DNA of 64,000 nucleotides from Paraburkholderia sp. FT54 (GCF_031585635.1 NZ_CP134196.1:2790001-2854000), one strand, 5' to 3'; counted from the stretch's first letter, positions 20,511-33,000 are shown. The notes: generated by a model from the letters alone, not told the origin. Numbers and translations: made by a program.

Positions 20511-21494
20511 ATGGCTAAGCCCGCAAAGCGCGTTGCCGTCACCGGCGCCGCAGGTCAAATCGCTTACTCCCTGCTGTTCCGCATCGCCAATGGCGATCTG
20601 CTCGGCAAGGATCAGCCGGTGGTCCTGCAATTGCTCGACCTGCCGCAAGCGCAAGGCGCCGTCAAAGGCGTCGTGATGGAACTGGATGATTGCGCATTCC
20701 CGCTACTGTCGGGCGTCGTGATCACCGACGACCCCAAGGTTGCATTCAAAGATGCAGACGTGGCCCTGCTGGTCGGCGCGCGTCCGCGTTCGAAAGGCAT
20801 GGAGCGTAAGGACCTGCTGTCGGCCAACGCCGAAATCTTCACGGTTCAGGGCAAGGCGCTGAACGAAGTCGCGAGCCGCGACGTGAAGGTGCTGGTGGTC
20901 GGCAACCCGGCCAACACGAACGCCTACATCGCCATGAAGTCGGCGCCGGATCTGCCGAAGAAGAACTTCACCGCCATGCTGCGTCTGGACCACAACCGCG
21001 CGCTGTCGCAACTGGCGGCCAAGTCGGGCAAGCCGGTCGCGTCGATCGAAAAGCTGGCGGTGTGGGGCAATCACTCGCCGACCATGTACCCGGATTTCCG
21101 CGTTGCAACGGCAGAAGGTCAGGACCTGACCAAGCTGATCAACGACGAAGAATGGAACCGCAACACGTTCATCCCGACCGTCGGCAAGCGCGGCGCGGCG
21201 ATCATCGAAGCGCGCGGCCTGTCGTCGGCGGCGTCGGCGGCTAACGCGGCAATCGATCACGTGCGTGACTGGGTGCTCGGCACGAACGGCAAGTGGGTCA
21301 CCATGGGTATCCCGTCGGACGGTTCGTACGGCATTCCAGAAGACATCATCTACGGTGTGCCGGTCACGTGCGAAAACGGCGAGTACAAGCGCGTCGAAGG
21401 TCTGGCAATCGACGCGTTCTCGCGCGAAAAGATGGACGGCACGCTGAACGAATTGCTGGAAGAGCGCGAAGGCGTTCAACATCTGCTGGGCTAA
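20511..21494 (+). CDS. mdh: Malate dehydrogenase
   Basis: The 327-residue NAD-dependent enzyme starts [20 protein letters not shown] after GGAG. It carries [11 protein letters not shown], the substrate arginine region ([13 protein letters not shown]) and the catalytic histidine in [12 protein letters not shown]. It interconverts malate and oxaloacetate. It is the first plus-strand gene of the second half of the TCA cluster. A large multi-branched structure with a T-tract follows its stop codon. Confidence 0.97.
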
Positions 21495-21508
21495 GCGCCT
21501 GATGCAGA

Positions 21509-21617
21509 CGAACCGGAACTCATGAAAGAACGCCAGGCCGCCCGCGAGGGAGCCTGGCGCGATGCGACAAGTGGGTGGGCGCTCACCGGCGCCACCACCG
21601 CGGGTTCCGGTTTTTTT
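21509..21617 (+). terminator. Multi-branched structure ending in T7 after mdh
   Basis: An outer stem AACCGGAAC (21511-21519) with GTTCCGGTT (21604-21612) encloses two hairpins. One is CGCCAGGC (21531-21538) with GCCTGGCG (21552-21559). The other is GGCGC (21578-21582) with GCGCC (21589-21593) plus bulged flanking pairs. Seven Ts (21611-21617) follow. It works as an intrinsic terminator for mdh and has the outline of a structured 3' RNA. Confidence 0.7.
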
Positions 21618-21738
21618 ACGTGCGAATGCAGCCATTCGCATCTGATCCGAACGCGTTTTGCGCAGTTACCGCGATGGTCCGGCAGAACGCGCCCGAATCA
21701 GATTTCTCCAAACACTACCCACGCTCCTGACGCCGAAG

Positions 21739-22755
21739 ATGCGCGCCCTCACACCCGCCGAAGTGCTGTTTGACGGCGAAGTGCCGCCCGCTGTGCTGCC
21801 TGCCTGCGATCACTACGCCGGCAGTGAAAAGCTGATGCTGAAATCGTTAGCGTTGCAGCAGCAACTGGGCCCCGTGTTCGACATCACGCTCGATTGCGAA
21901 GACGGCGCGCAGGTCGGCCGCGAAGCGCAGCACGCGGAGCTGGTTGCCTCGTTGCTGGGCAGCGAGCACGACCGCTTCGGCCGAGTTGGCGTGCGGATTC
22001 ACGACTTCGATCACGCGCACTGGCGCGACGACGTCCGTCTCATTCTGCGGGCCGCGAAGCGAGCGCCTGCCTACATCACCCTGCCGAAGATCCGCAACGT
22101 CCCCGACGCCGCCGAAATGATCGCGTTCATCGAGGCCACGCGGCGTGAACTCGGCCTCGCGCAACCGGTGCCGGTGCAATTGCTGGTCGAGACGCACGGC
22201 GCGCTGACGCGCGTGTTCGATCTGGCCGCGCTGCCAGGCGTCGAAGCCCTGAGCTTCGGCCTGATGGACTTCGTCTCCGCGCACGACGGCGCGATTCCCG
22301 ATACCGCCATGCGCTCGCCCGGCCAGTTCGATCATCCGCTGGTGCGGCGTGCCAAGCTGGAAATCTCGGCTGCCTGCCATGCATACGGCAAAGTACCGTC
22401 GCATAACGTCAGCACGGAAGTGCGCGACATGAGCGTGGTCGCGAACGACGCTACGCGCGCACGCAACGAATTCGGCTATACGCGCATGTGGAGCATCCAC
22501 CCGGCGCAGATCGAGGCGATCGTCGCGGCATTCGCTCCGCGCGACGAAGAGATCGCCACAGCCACCGAAATCCTGCTGGCCGCGCAGTCCGCGCAATGGG
22601 GCCCGACGCGCCATCACGACACGCTGCACGACCGCGCCAGCTATCGCTACTACTGGTCGGTGCTGCGTCGCGCGCAAGCCACCGGTCGCGCCGTGCCGGA
22701 AGATGCCGCGCCGCTCTTCACGAAAGTGGGCACTGACGTGCAAGCCGGATCATGA
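21739..22755 (+). CDS. CitE-like HpcH/HpaI-family CoA-ester lyase or aldolase
   Basis: The ATG at 21739 gives 338 residues (MRALTPAEVLFDGEVPPAVL); the frame continues upstream to 21658 without family similarity. The TIM-barrel signatures of CitE/malyl-CoA lyase relatives are visible: ITLDCEDGAQVGREAQH, LPKIRNVPDAAEM, LLVETHGALTRVF and SFGLMDFVSAHDG with the metal-binding acid. WSIHPAQIEAIVAAF follows near the end. It probably cleaves or forms a C-C bond on an acyl-CoA or oxoacid such as malyl- or citramalyl-CoA. The substrate cannot be decided from sequence. It lies between mdh and prpC on the same strand. Confidence 0.85.
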   Translation: MRALTPAEVLFDGEVPPAVLPACDHYAGSEKLMLKSLALQQQLGPVFDITLDCEDGAQVGREAQHAELVASLLGSEHDRFGRVGVRIHDFDHAHWRDDVRLILRAAKRAPAYITLPKIRNVPDAAEMIAFIEATRRELGLAQPVPVQLLVETHGALTRVFDLAALPGVEALSFGLMDFVSAHDGAIPDTAMRSPGQFDHPLVRRAKLEISAACHAYGKVPSHNVSTEVRDMSVVANDATRARNEFGYTRMWSIHPAQIEAIVAAFAPRDEEIATATEILLAAQSAQWGPTRHHDTLHDRASYRYYWSVLRRAQATGRAVPEDAAPLFTKVGTDVQAGS

Positions 22756-22915
22756 GCGGGAAAGTCCATGCGGCAATCGGCGCGCCGGCGGTGAGCCGCG
22801 TATGCGGTCGCCGCCATGAAATCGAAGCACAGCCTCGTCTGGCGCTGCGCACAAGCGGCGTTGAACGCACGGGTCAATCAGAAGCATCGAGCAGGCACAA
22901 AGGAGATTGCGGGAG

Positions 22916-24103
22916 ATGAGCGAGACGACGCAAACCGCCGGTGCACAAGGCGGCAACGAACCCCAAAGCGGCTTCAAACCGAAGAAATCCGTCGCCCTGT
23001 CCGGCGTGACGGCGGGCAACACGGCCCTCTGCACGGTCGGCAAGACCGGCAACGATCTGCATTACCGCGGCTATGACATTCTCGATATCGCGAGCGCCTG
23101 CGAGTTCGAAGAGATCGCGTATCTGCTCGTGCATGAAAAACTGCCGACCCTGGCTGAACTCACCGCCTACAAGACCAAGCTGAAAGCGCTGCGCGGCCTG
23201 CCCGCGAATGTGAAGGCCGCGCTCGAATGGATTCCGGCCGCCGCGCATCCGATGGACGTGATGCGCACCGGCGTATCGGTGCTCGGCACCGTGCTGCCGG
23301 AGAAAGACGATCACAACCTGCCGGGCGCGCGCGACATCGCCGACAAGCTGATGGCCTCGCTCGGCTCGATGCTGCTCTACTGGTATCACTACTCGCACAA
23401 CGGCAAGCGCATCGAAGTGGAAACCGACGACGATTCGATCGGCGGCCACTTCCTGCATCTGCTGCACGGCGTGGAGCCGTCGAAGGCGTGGGTCGACGCG
23501 ATGCACGTGTCGCTGAACCTGTACGCCGAGCACGAATTCAACGCGTCGACGTTCACCGGCCGCGTGATCGCGGGCACGGGCTCGGACATCTATTCGGCGA
23601 TCACCGGCGCGATCGGCGCACTGCGCGGGCCGAAGCACGGCGGCGCCAATGAGGTTGCGTTCGAAATCCAGTCGCGCTACCAGACGCCGGACGAAGCGGA
23701 AGCGGACATCCGCCGCCGCGTCGAAAACAAGGAAGTGGTGATCGGTTTCGGTCATCCGGTGTACACGATTTCGGACCCGCGCAACAAGGTCATCAAGGAA
23801 ATCGCGAAGAAGCTCTCGAAGGAAGCGGGCAACAGCAAGCTGTTCAATATCGCCGAACGGCTGGAGTCGGTGATGTGGGACGCGAAGAAGATGTTCCCGA
23901 ACCTGGACTGGTTCAGCGCGGTCTCGTATCACATGATGGGCGTGCCCACGGCGATGTTCACGCCGCTCTTCGTGATCTCGCGCACGGCCGGCTGGAGCGC
24001 GCACATCATCGAGCAGCGCGTCGACAACAAGATCATCCGCCCGAGCGCGAACTACACCGGACCTGAGAATTTGAAGTACCTGCCGCTAAATAGGAGAAAA
24101 TAG
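22916..24103 (+). CDS. prpC: 2-methylcitrate synthase
   Basis: The ATG at 22916 gives 395 residues; a TTG three codons earlier is the other option. Citrate-synthase motifs are [13 protein letters not shown] and [20 protein letters not shown], with a small-domain arrangement and length typical of PrpC rather than GltA. It condenses propionyl-CoA with oxaloacetate in the methylcitrate cycle and may also make citrate. It heads prpC-(MliC-like)-prpD-acnA. Confidence 0.93.
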   Translation: MSETTQTAGAQGGNEPQSGFKPKKSVALSGVTAGNTALCTVGKTGNDLHYRGYDILDIASACEFEEIAYLLVHEKLPTLAELTAYKTKLKALRGLPANVKAALEWIPAAAHPMDVMRTGVSVLGTVLPEKDDHNLPGARDIADKLMASLGSMLLYWYHYSHNGKRIEVETDDDSIGGHFLHLLHGVEPSKAWVDAMHVSLNLYAEHEFNASTFTGRVIAGTGSDIYSAITGAIGALRGPKHGGANEVAFEIQSRYQTPDEAEADIRRRVENKEVVIGFGHPVYTISDPRNKVIKEIAKKLSKEAGNSKLFNIAERLESVMWDAKKMFPNLDWFSAVSYHMMGVPTAMFTPLFVISRTAGWSAHIIEQRVDNKIIRPSANYTGPENLKYLPLNRRK

Positions 24104-24206
24104 CGGTCGCTGTGCGCTTTCAAAGCGCGTGCAGTTCAACCACGCGGTCGCCAGGACCGGTAGCCCGCGGAATGTTTAACTGAAACTAGATAGAAAGGTT
24201 TTCTCC

Positions 24207-24713
24207 ATGAAAAAGCTGATGATCGCCGCCGTGATTGGCGCCCTGTCCACGACGATGCTGACCGTCGCGACCGACGCCGCCGCGCAAACGGCGACCACCA
24301 CGAAGCCGGCTGCCAAGGCTGTGCCGAAAAAGCCGCAGCCGAAGCGCCTGATCAAGCGCAAACCGAACCCGGCCAAGGAAGCGAAGGTCGATCCGGTGCC
24401 GGACGGCGCGGAAAAGTGGTCGTGCAACGAAGGTCTGTCGTTCGACCTGAAGGGCGACATGAAGCGTGACCAGATCGTCACGGTTCACTGGGCCAACAAA
24501 AACTACAATCTGCCGCGCGAAGCGACCACCACGGGCGCAGACCGCTTCCACGACGCCGCAACGGGTATGGACCTGGTCGTGATCCCGACGAAGGCGATGT
24601 TGTTCTCGGACAAGGACAGCTCGCGTCTGGCCGACGAGTGCAAGACGGCAGCCATGCAGCAAGGCGCGCCGGCTCCGACGCAATCGAACGCGATCGACAA
24701 GACCAGCAACTAA
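24207..24713 (+). CDS. Secreted protein with an MliC-like (lysozyme inhibitor) domain
   Basis: The 168-residue protein has a signal peptide (1-26, ending TDAAAQ) and a Lys/Pro-rich linker (33-60). Its C-terminal domain (70-145) follows the MliC/PliC pattern: a first cysteine in [11 protein letters not shown] (C73), [25 protein letters not shown], then [13 protein letters not shown] and a second cysteine, C145. In MliC proteins the two cysteines form a disulfide and a Ser/Lys-containing loop blocks lysozyme. The assignment is by pattern, not by search. It sits between prpC and prpD, 103 bp after prpC and 25 bp before prpD, an odd place for an envelope protein. Confidence 0.7.
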   Translation: MKKLMIAAVIGALSTTMLTVATDAAAQTATTTKPAAKAVPKKPQPKRLIKRKPNPAKEAKVDPVPDGAEKWSCNEGLSFDLKGDMKRDQIVTVHWANKNYNLPREATTTGADRFHDAATGMDLVVIPTKAMLFSDKDSSRLADECKTAAMQQGAPAPTQSNAIDKTSN

Positions 24714-24738
24714 ATATCGTCATCAGGAAAGCTCTCCG

Positions 24739-26190
24739 ATGTCCGCTCCGATTTCCAACGTGCGACCCGACCCGGACCCAGTCCTGGCCGATATCGTCGA
24801 CTACGTTCTGGACTATCAGATCGACAGCGTGCTCGCGCTGGAAACCGCGCGTCACTGCCTGATCGATACGCTCGGCTGCGGACTCGAGGCGCTCACCTAC
24901 CCGGCCTGCACCAAGCTGATGGGACCGATCGTGCCGGGCACGATCGTCCCCAACGGCGCGAAGGTGCCTGGCACGTCGTTCCAGCTGGATCCCGTTCAGG
25001 CCGCCTTCAACATCGGCGCCATGATTCGCTGGCTCGACTTCAACGACACCTGGCTTGCCGCCGAATGGGGGCATCCGTCGGATAACCTCGGCGGAATTCT
25101 GGCGACGGCCGACTGGCTCTCGCGCAGCGCCATCGCAGCGGGCAAAGCGCCGCTGGCGATGAAAGACGTGTTGATCGCCATGATCAAGGCGCACGAAATT
25201 CAAGGCTGTATCGCGCTCGAAAACTCCTTCAACAAGGTCGGGCTCGATCATGTATTGCTGGTCAAGCTGGCGTCGACCGCGGTGGTCGGCCAGTTGCTCG
25301 GTCTCACGCGCGAGGAGCTCATCAACGCGGTGTCGCAGGCGTTTGTCGATGGGCATGCGCTGCGCACGTACCGCCACGCGCCGAATACCGGCTCGCGCAA
25401 GTCGTGGGCCGCGGGCGATGCGACCTCGCGCGCCGTGCGTCTCGCGCTGATCGCGAAGACCGGCGAGATGGGCTATCCGTCGGTGTTGACCGCGAAGACG
25501 TGGGGCTTTTACGACGTGCTCTTCAAGGGCAACGCGTTCCAGTTCCAGCGGCAGTACGGTTCGTACGTAATGGAAAACGTGCTCTTCAAGATTTCTTTTC
25601 CGGCAGAATTCCATGCGCAAACCGCAGTGGAAGCCGCGATGAAGTTGCATGCGCAACTCAATGCTGCGGGAAGAAGCGTGGACGACATCCGCAAGATCAC
25701 GATCCGCACGCACGAAGCCGCGATTCGCATCATCGATAAAAAAGGTCCGCTGAACAATCCGGCCGACCGCGATCATTGCATTCAGTACATGATCGCCGTA
25801 CCGCTGATCCACGGCCGCCTGACGGCCGCGGACTATGAAGATTCGATCGCGCAGGACGCGCGACTCGATGTGCTGCGCGCGAAGATGGAATGCGTCGAAG
25901 ACGCGCAGTTCACGAAGGATTACCACGATCCGGAGAAGCGTTCGATCGCCAATGCACTGACGATCGAATTCAACGACGGATCGACATTCGACGAGGTCGT
26001 AGTCGAATACCCGATCGGTCATAAGCGTCGTCGCGAAGACGGAATTCCGTTGCTGGTCGAGAAGTTCAAGACCAACCTCGCGCGCCGCTTTCCGGTCAAG
26101 CAACAACTGGCGATTCTCGACGTGTCGCTGGATCAGGCACGGCTCGAAGCCATGCCGGTCAATGAATACGTCGATCTGTACGTCATCTAG
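24739..26190 (+). CDS. prpD: 2-methylcitrate dehydratase
   Basis: The 483-residue MmgE/PrpD-family protein has family segments [59 protein letters not shown] and [17 protein letters not shown]. It dehydrates 2-methylcitrate to 2-methylaconitate. The acnA product downstream can complete the isomerisation. PrpB, the methylisocitrate lyase, is not in the window. Confidence 0.96.
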   Translation: MSAPISNVRPDPDPVLADIVDYVLDYQIDSVLALETARHCLIDTLGCGLEALTYPACTKLMGPIVPGTIVPNGAKVPGTSFQLDPVQAAFNIGAMIRWLDFNDTWLAAEWGHPSDNLGGILATADWLSRSAIAAGKAPLAMKDVLIAMIKAHEIQGCIALENSFNKVGLDHVLLVKLASTAVVGQLLGLTREELINAVSQAFVDGHALRTYRHAPNTGSRKSWAAGDATSRAVRLALIAKTGEMGYPSVLTAKTWGFYDVLFKGNAFQFQRQYGSYVMENVLFKISFPAEFHAQTAVEAAMKLHAQLNAAGRSVDDIRKITIRTHEAAIRIIDKKGPLNNPADRDHCIQYMIAVPLIHGRLTAADYEDSIAQDARLDVLRAKMECVEDAQFTKDYHDPEKRSIANALTIEFNDGSTFDEVVVEYPIGHKRRREDGIPLLVEKFKTNLARRFPVKQQLAILDVSLDQARLEAMPVNEYVDLYVI

Positions 26191-26230
26191 TCAAGTACTG
26201 TAGTTCCGCGATCAAACCAAGGAAAACACC

Positions 26231-28948
<2,718 letters not shown>

Positions 28949-28991
28949 GGCATTCGCTGGCCTGAACGGCAACTGCGAGCTGTTTTGCAGG

Positions 28992-29017
28992 GGCTGCGTC
29001 CTGTGGAGGACGCAGCC
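28992..29017 (+). terminator. First hairpin after acnA
   Basis: GGCTGCGTCC pairs perfectly with GGACGCAGCC around a 6-nt loop. There is no T-tract, so it may act as a stabiliser or as the first half of a tandem terminator. Confidence 0.6.
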
Positions 29018-29024
29018 GACTTTG

Positions 29025-29053
29025 AAGCCCGACCGATGGTCGGGCTTTTTTTT
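29025..29053 (+). terminator. Strong rho-independent terminator after acnA
   Basis: AAGCCCGACC (29025-29034) and GGTCGGGCTT (29038-29047) pair around a 3-nt loop and run into eight Ts (29046-29053). It closes the prpC-acnA operon. Confidence 0.95.
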
Positions 29054-29071
29054 AGCTGCGATTTTTCACTG

Positions 29072-30061
29072 CTATTTTTGGGCACGGTCGGACTTGAACG
29101 CGTCCGGGTTGTCGATGATCCGACGCTGGGTCATGCGGGCGTTCCAGTCGGCGTCGTCCGCGACCGGTAGGCTGGCGCGCGTCGTGATGTTCGCGCGCCG
29201 CTGCTGCACGGCCCAGTCGAGCAATGCCGCGCGCTCGGCTGTGTCGTTTGCGGACGAGGAGCGTGCGGGCCACCCGGGTTGTTTCGACACGGACGGCTGC
29301 GTGGCTGGATTGACCGCGCGACTCAGTGTGAGCCGTTGGTCGATTTGCGGCTTGCTGAAGCGTGCGCTTGGGACCTGGCCATGCGCCTTTGTGGGCCCGC
29401 TCGGCGCGACCTGACGTCGGGCCACGTGTGCGGTCGGAAGCGGCACGCGGTGATCGACATGCTGTGGCGTTGGCGTATTTGGAGGAGTTGTCTTCAATGT
29501 CGCGGCCGTCGACGTAGGAGCGTCTGGGACCGTCGCCTTCAGTGCCGCTCCAGCGGCCTGAGGTCCGCTCCGTTGAGCCGTCCTCGCGACTTCGACCGGC
29601 GATTGCGCCGTAGCCGTGGTCGTCGCCTTGTCGGCATCGTGCGTCGTACAGGTGGCCAGCAGCCAGCCCAGCACGATGCTGCAGCCCGCGAAGATCACCC
29701 CTCCGAGAATATGATCCGAACGCGTAGAACTCGGCCGCACCCTGCCCGAGTTCAGGTAATACCTGGCCTCCGCCAATTGCTCTTCAAACTGATGCGAATG
29801 GTCGCGCTGCCGCGGCCGCTTGTAGAAGAAGAGAAACTTTACGCCAGGTGGAAACACGCCGCGACGTGGTGGTGACGCCTGGCGTTGTAACGCGTTCTGG
29901 ACTGCCTGTTGCGCAGCGGTGGGCGACAGGGCTTGTGGTTCGCGTTGCGCCGTGGCCTGTGCCTGCCGACGCCGCGAGCCGAACGGCGGCGGCAAGGCGT
30001 CAAACGGACGCAGACTCGGAAGCGCCAGATCGCCCTCGATCAAGGCCAACGGTCGGTTCAT
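29072..30061 (-). CDS. Unknown single-pass membrane protein in a two-component operon
   Basis: The 329-residue protein starts at ATG 30061, overlapping the stop of the kinase-like gene as ATGA. It has a Pro/Gln-rich N-terminus and FEEQLAEARYYLNSGRVRP. One membrane helix (about 116-137, ILGGVIFAGCSIVLGWLLAT) is followed by a long Thr/Pro/Ala-rich low-complexity region. The C-terminus is polar (NARMTQRRIIDNPDAF). No family is recognised. The coupling to the HPt protein and BvgA-like regulator suggests an envelope output or sensor of that system, which is inference. Confidence 0.7.
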   Translation of the reverse strand: MNRPLALIEGDLALPSLRPFDALPPPFGSRRRQAQATAQREPQALSPTAAQQAVQNALQRQASPPRRGVFPPGVKFLFFYKRPRQRDHSHQFEEQLAEARYYLNSGRVRPSSTRSDHILGGVIFAGCSIVLGWLLATCTTHDADKATTTATAQSPVEVARTAQRSGPQAAGAALKATVPDAPTSTAATLKTTPPNTPTPQHVDHRVPLPTAHVARRQVAPSGPTKAHGQVPSARFSKPQIDQRLTLSRAVNPATQPSVSKQPGWPARSSSANDTAERAALLDWAVQQRRANITTRASLPVADDADWNARMTQRRIIDNPDAFKSDRAQK

Positions 30062-31074
30062 TGTGAGGCGCTCCGGTATGCGCGAGACGTTGCTTCAAGT
30101 TGAGTGATGAGGCTCCGCGCGCGCGCCATGAGCGCGTCGATCGATCCAGCGTTGTGTGCCAGTGGCGACAAACTCGCACGCCGCAACGCCTCCATCAGAC
30201 TGCCTGCGCCGACGAGACCCACTGCTCCGCTCAACCGATGCAGCACGCTGTGAAGATGATCGAAGTCGCCTTCATGAAGCAACGCGCCGAGGCGTTCAAG
30301 GTCGTCGTTCATTGCCTGGCGCCAGTTGTTGAAAAATGCGCGGACATCGACGCCCTCTTCGGACAATGCGTCCAGGTAGCGACTTTCGAAGGGCTCAAAG
30401 GAAGCACTTGCAGCGGAATCGCGTGGCTGCGCGGCGCTGGAGAAGGGAACCGCCTGTGCGTTGCCAGTACCCGTTTGCGCAGATAGCTCCCGTTGTTCAA
30501 TGGCAAACGGCGCGTTGAAAGTCGCGCATGGGCCTTTCACCGGGGTGCTCACGATGGCAAGCTCGCCACCCATGCACTGCGCCAATTTTCGGCAGAGTGG
30601 CAAATACGCGTCAGCGTCGCTGAGTCGTTTGCCCACCTTTGGATCATCAGTGACTGGACCGGAAAGCTGCGGCAGTGCGGCGGGCGCCGTCTTGTCAGCC
30701 GCATCAACTACGTTGATAAAGATACGTTGCAAGCCCGGATTCAACGACTGTGCCCACACGACGAGCGAAATCTCTCCCTGTGCACTGTGCTGGATCGTTC
30801 GGTTTAGCAAATGGAAAATGATCTGGCCTAACCGTGCGCTGTCGGCGCGAATCGTTTTGGTCACCGATTGACCGACGCTCGCGCGCAGCCGCAAATCGCG
30901 GCGAGAAGCAAACGGGACAAGCAGAGCGATAACACCGTCGATGAGTTCGCGCAGGTTCGTCGCACTCTCGTTGAGGATGAAGGCGCGCGACTCCAATGGC
31001 GAGGTATCCAGTAAATCGTTAAGCGTTTGACTCCATGTGCACACAGAAGAATGAGACAGGTTCACTATATTCAT
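30058..31074 (-). CDS. Degenerate histidine-kinase-like protein with a C-terminal HPt domain
   Basis: The start is ATG 31074 (338 residues); a TTG at 31083 is the alternative. The N-terminus resembles only the second DHp helix of BvgS-type kinases (SQTLNDLLDTSPLES..LRELIDGV), so the phospho-accepting His box is absent. The ATPase region keeps an N-box-like NRTIQHSAQGEISLVV and LAQCMGGELAIVS but lacks the GxGxG boxes. A C-terminal HPt domain has the HxxxG motif in LHRLSGAVGLVG, with the histidine at about residue 279. It likely relays phosphate or binds a partner rather than acting as a kinase. It begins 11 bp after the response regulator stop. Confidence 0.75.
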   Translation of the reverse strand: MNIVNLSHSSVCTWSQTLNDLLDTSPLESRAFILNESATNLRELIDGVIALLVPFASRRDLRLRASVGQSVTKTIRADSARLGQIIFHLLNRTIQHSAQGEISLVVWAQSLNPGLQRIFINVVDAADKTAPAALPQLSGPVTDDPKVGKRLSDADAYLPLCRKLAQCMGGELAIVSTPVKGPCATFNAPFAIEQRELSAQTGTGNAQAVPFSSAAQPRDSAASASFEPFESRYLDALSEEGVDVRAFFNNWRQAMNDDLERLGALLHEGDFDHLHSVLHRLSGAVGLVGAGSLMEALRRASLSPLAHNAGSIDALMARARSLITQLEATSRAYRSASQ

Positions 31075-31085
31075 AGCCCGCAAGC

Positions 31086-31721
31086 CTAGTCGACCAGACG
31101 GTGCAAAGTCGCGAATTCGATCAGTCCTGCCAAAGACGAAAGACCGAGTTTTTCCTGAATACGGCCCTTGTATGTGCTGACGGTTTTGTCGCTTATAAAC
31201 AAGGCGTCCCCTATCGCCTTGTTCGACATACCTTTCGAGAGCATTTGCAGAATCACGAGCTCCTTGTCCGACAGCTGCCCGATCCGCGCCTCTTCCCCTC
31301 CCACTCCATTGGCGAGTCCCATGCCGCCGCCACTGGCCGTCACCGGAAACACGGTATAGCCCGCCAGCACCGCCTCGACGCCGCGCATGATCTCCTTCAT
31401 TTCCTGCGACTTGCCAACGAAACCGTGGACGCCCGAGCGCATCGCGCGCGGCGCGAATATGGCCGGGTCGTGGCCCGACAACACCATCACGCGAATCGGC
31501 GGATGGACGAGCTTGAGACGGGGAATCACATCGAGTCCACTGATGCGCGGAATGTCGAGATCCAGTATGGCTAGCTCCGGGGCGTGCAGCCTGGCCATCT
31601 CGACAGCGGTCTGGCCGTTATCGGCCTCGATCACGTTTTCAACGCCAAGCAACTGCACGAGCTGCATTTTGATGACCATACGGAATGCGGGATGGTCGTC
31701 GATAACCAGAATAGTTGACAT
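31086..31721 (-). CDS. BvgA/NarL-family response regulator
   Basis: The ATG at 31719-31721 follows AAGGAGGATT and gives 211 residues. The receiver domain shows the acidic pair IDDHP, phospho-acceptor Asp54 in AILDLDIPRISG and Lys in HGFVGKSQE. The LuxR-type HTH (about 145-195) reads LSDKELVILQMLSKGMSNKAIG and ISDKTVSTYKGRIQEKLGL. It should be a phosphorylation-dependent DNA-binding activator. The adjacent kinase-like gene lacks kinase features, so another kinase probably supplies phosphate. Confidence 0.9.
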   Translation of the reverse strand: MSTILVIDDHPAFRMVIKMQLVQLLGVENVIEADNGQTAVEMARLHAPELAILDLDIPRISGLDVIPRLKLVHPPIRVMVLSGHDPAIFAPRAMRSGVHGFVGKSQEMKEIMRGVEAVLAGYTVFPVTASGGGMGLANGVGGEEARIGQLSDKELVILQMLSKGMSNKAIGDALFISDKTVSTYKGRIQEKLGLSSLAGLIEFATLHRLVD

Positions 31722-31908
31722 ATTTCCAATCCTCCTTAACACACGTTTGGCGATTATTTTTAGCGCCAAGCATCAATACGCGTCTGTGTGCGCGCCACAG
31801 TTGCCCGTGGCGTATACAGATACGACACGAACTACACGACGCGATCGACCTCGGGCGCGCCGTTGCCGGTCGCCGGCACCCAAGCTCACTTTTCAATGTA
31901 AAGGCCCA

Positions 31909-33000
31909 CTAGGAACCTGCCGCGACAAGTTCGATCTCGACACGGCGATTCGGCGCGAGACATCGCATCAATTGATCGCGCTGCGTTTGCCGGCAATCGA
32001 CCAGCGGATTCGCACTGCCCCTGCCCTGCGCGGCCATCGGCAAGCGCACGCCACGCGCTCGCAGATAGCGCTCGACCGTGTGTGCGCGTTGCGTGGACAG
32101 ACCAAGGTTGTACGACTTGTCGCCAAGGCGGTCAGCGTAGCCGGTGATCTTCAGCTGCCGCATGGCGGGAATCTTCTTCAAACGAATGGCCACGTCATTT
32201 AACTGGCGTTTGCCCGCGGGCAACATGGCGGCGTCGTCACCGCCGTTGAATTGGAAAAGGGAATCGGTTTTTAGCGTAACCTTTCGCGGCGAATCCGCAG
32301 CAGGAACGGAAGCCGGGACACGTGCCGGCGCCGGAGCCAACGTCGGCGTTTTCAACGCCTGCTCGCATTGCAGCGCTGTTTCCGCCGATTGGCGCAAGTT
32401 GCCCTGCACTTCGGGCAAGCGTTTCTCAGCATTGGAAAAGCCGCGGCGCCATGCGTCATGCCCGGCCTGCATCAGTTCGACTTCGGCACAAGCGAGCGGC
32501 GGCTGCGCTTGCGGACATTGCGCAACCGCGGAATCCGACTTGATGGCATTGACGATTTTCCACAGATCGGGGCGCACGGTGGACACCGTGCGCAGCGCGG
32601 GATTGGCGGCGGATAACGGTGTGCCGTTCTCCAGGCTCATGGTGATCATGGCCGCCTGACCGATCGCTTCTTCGACGAAGCCCCAGTGGTCGTTGGCTTG
32701 CCGCGCCTGTTGCGCGGCATTGATCCAGCATTGTGCCTTGGCGTGAAAATAGCCGTTCTTGTCGCCCGGCAGCTTATCGAGCCGCGTCTGCAGAAATGCT
32801 AGCGCCGCGCTGCTGCTTGCCGCCGGCGCGTAGGTGCTGATCCATTGTGAGTTGACCGCGCCTGCGGCTTCATCCTGCGTGGCGCCGAAACCGCTTTGCA
32901 GCAAGGTGGCGTCTTCAACGCCGAGCCGGTCACGCGCGGCGTGGTCCGCGCAAGCGGTCAAGGCGAGCGCGCATACAAGCACCGTTAGCTGGTGTTTCAT
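31909..33000 (-). CDS. OmpA-family peptidoglycan-binding lipoprotein
   Basis: The 363-residue protein has a signal peptide with lipobox LTAC (about 14-17). A 230-residue helical middle follows, then a C-terminal OmpA-like domain (LKITGYADRLGDKSYNLGLSTQRAHTVERYL, listed here as the 250-360 region). It should be outer-membrane anchored and bind peptidoglycan. GGGGAAT lies upstream of the ATG. It is separated from the response-regulator operon by 187 bp. Confidence 0.85.
   Translation of the reverse strand: MKHQLTVLVCALALTACADHAARDRLGVEDATLLQSGFGATQDEAAGAVNSQWISTYAPAASSSAALAFLQTRLDKLPGDKNGYFHAKAQCWINAAQQARQANDHWGFVEEAIGQAAMITMSLENGTPLSAANPALRTVSTVRPDLWKIVNAIKSDSAVAQCPQAQPPLACAEVELMQAGHDAWRRGFSNAEKRLPEVQGNLRQSAETALQCEQALKTPTLAPAPARVPASVPAADSPRKVTLKTDSLFQFNGGDDAAMLPAGKRQLNDVAIRLKKIPAMRQLKITGYADRLGDKSYNLGLSTQRAHTVERYLRARGVRLPMAAQGRGSANPLVDCRQTQRDQLMRCLAPNRRVEIELVAAGS

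Noticed and set aside
20074..20518. Several 60-120 codon frames between gntR and mdh
   Set aside because: They overlap each other on both strands, cross promoter and operator elements and have no family similarity.
24478..26106. A 542-codon minus-strand frame across prpD
   Set aside because: It mirrors the real prpD gene and has no recognisable features; its composition is typical of antisense translation.
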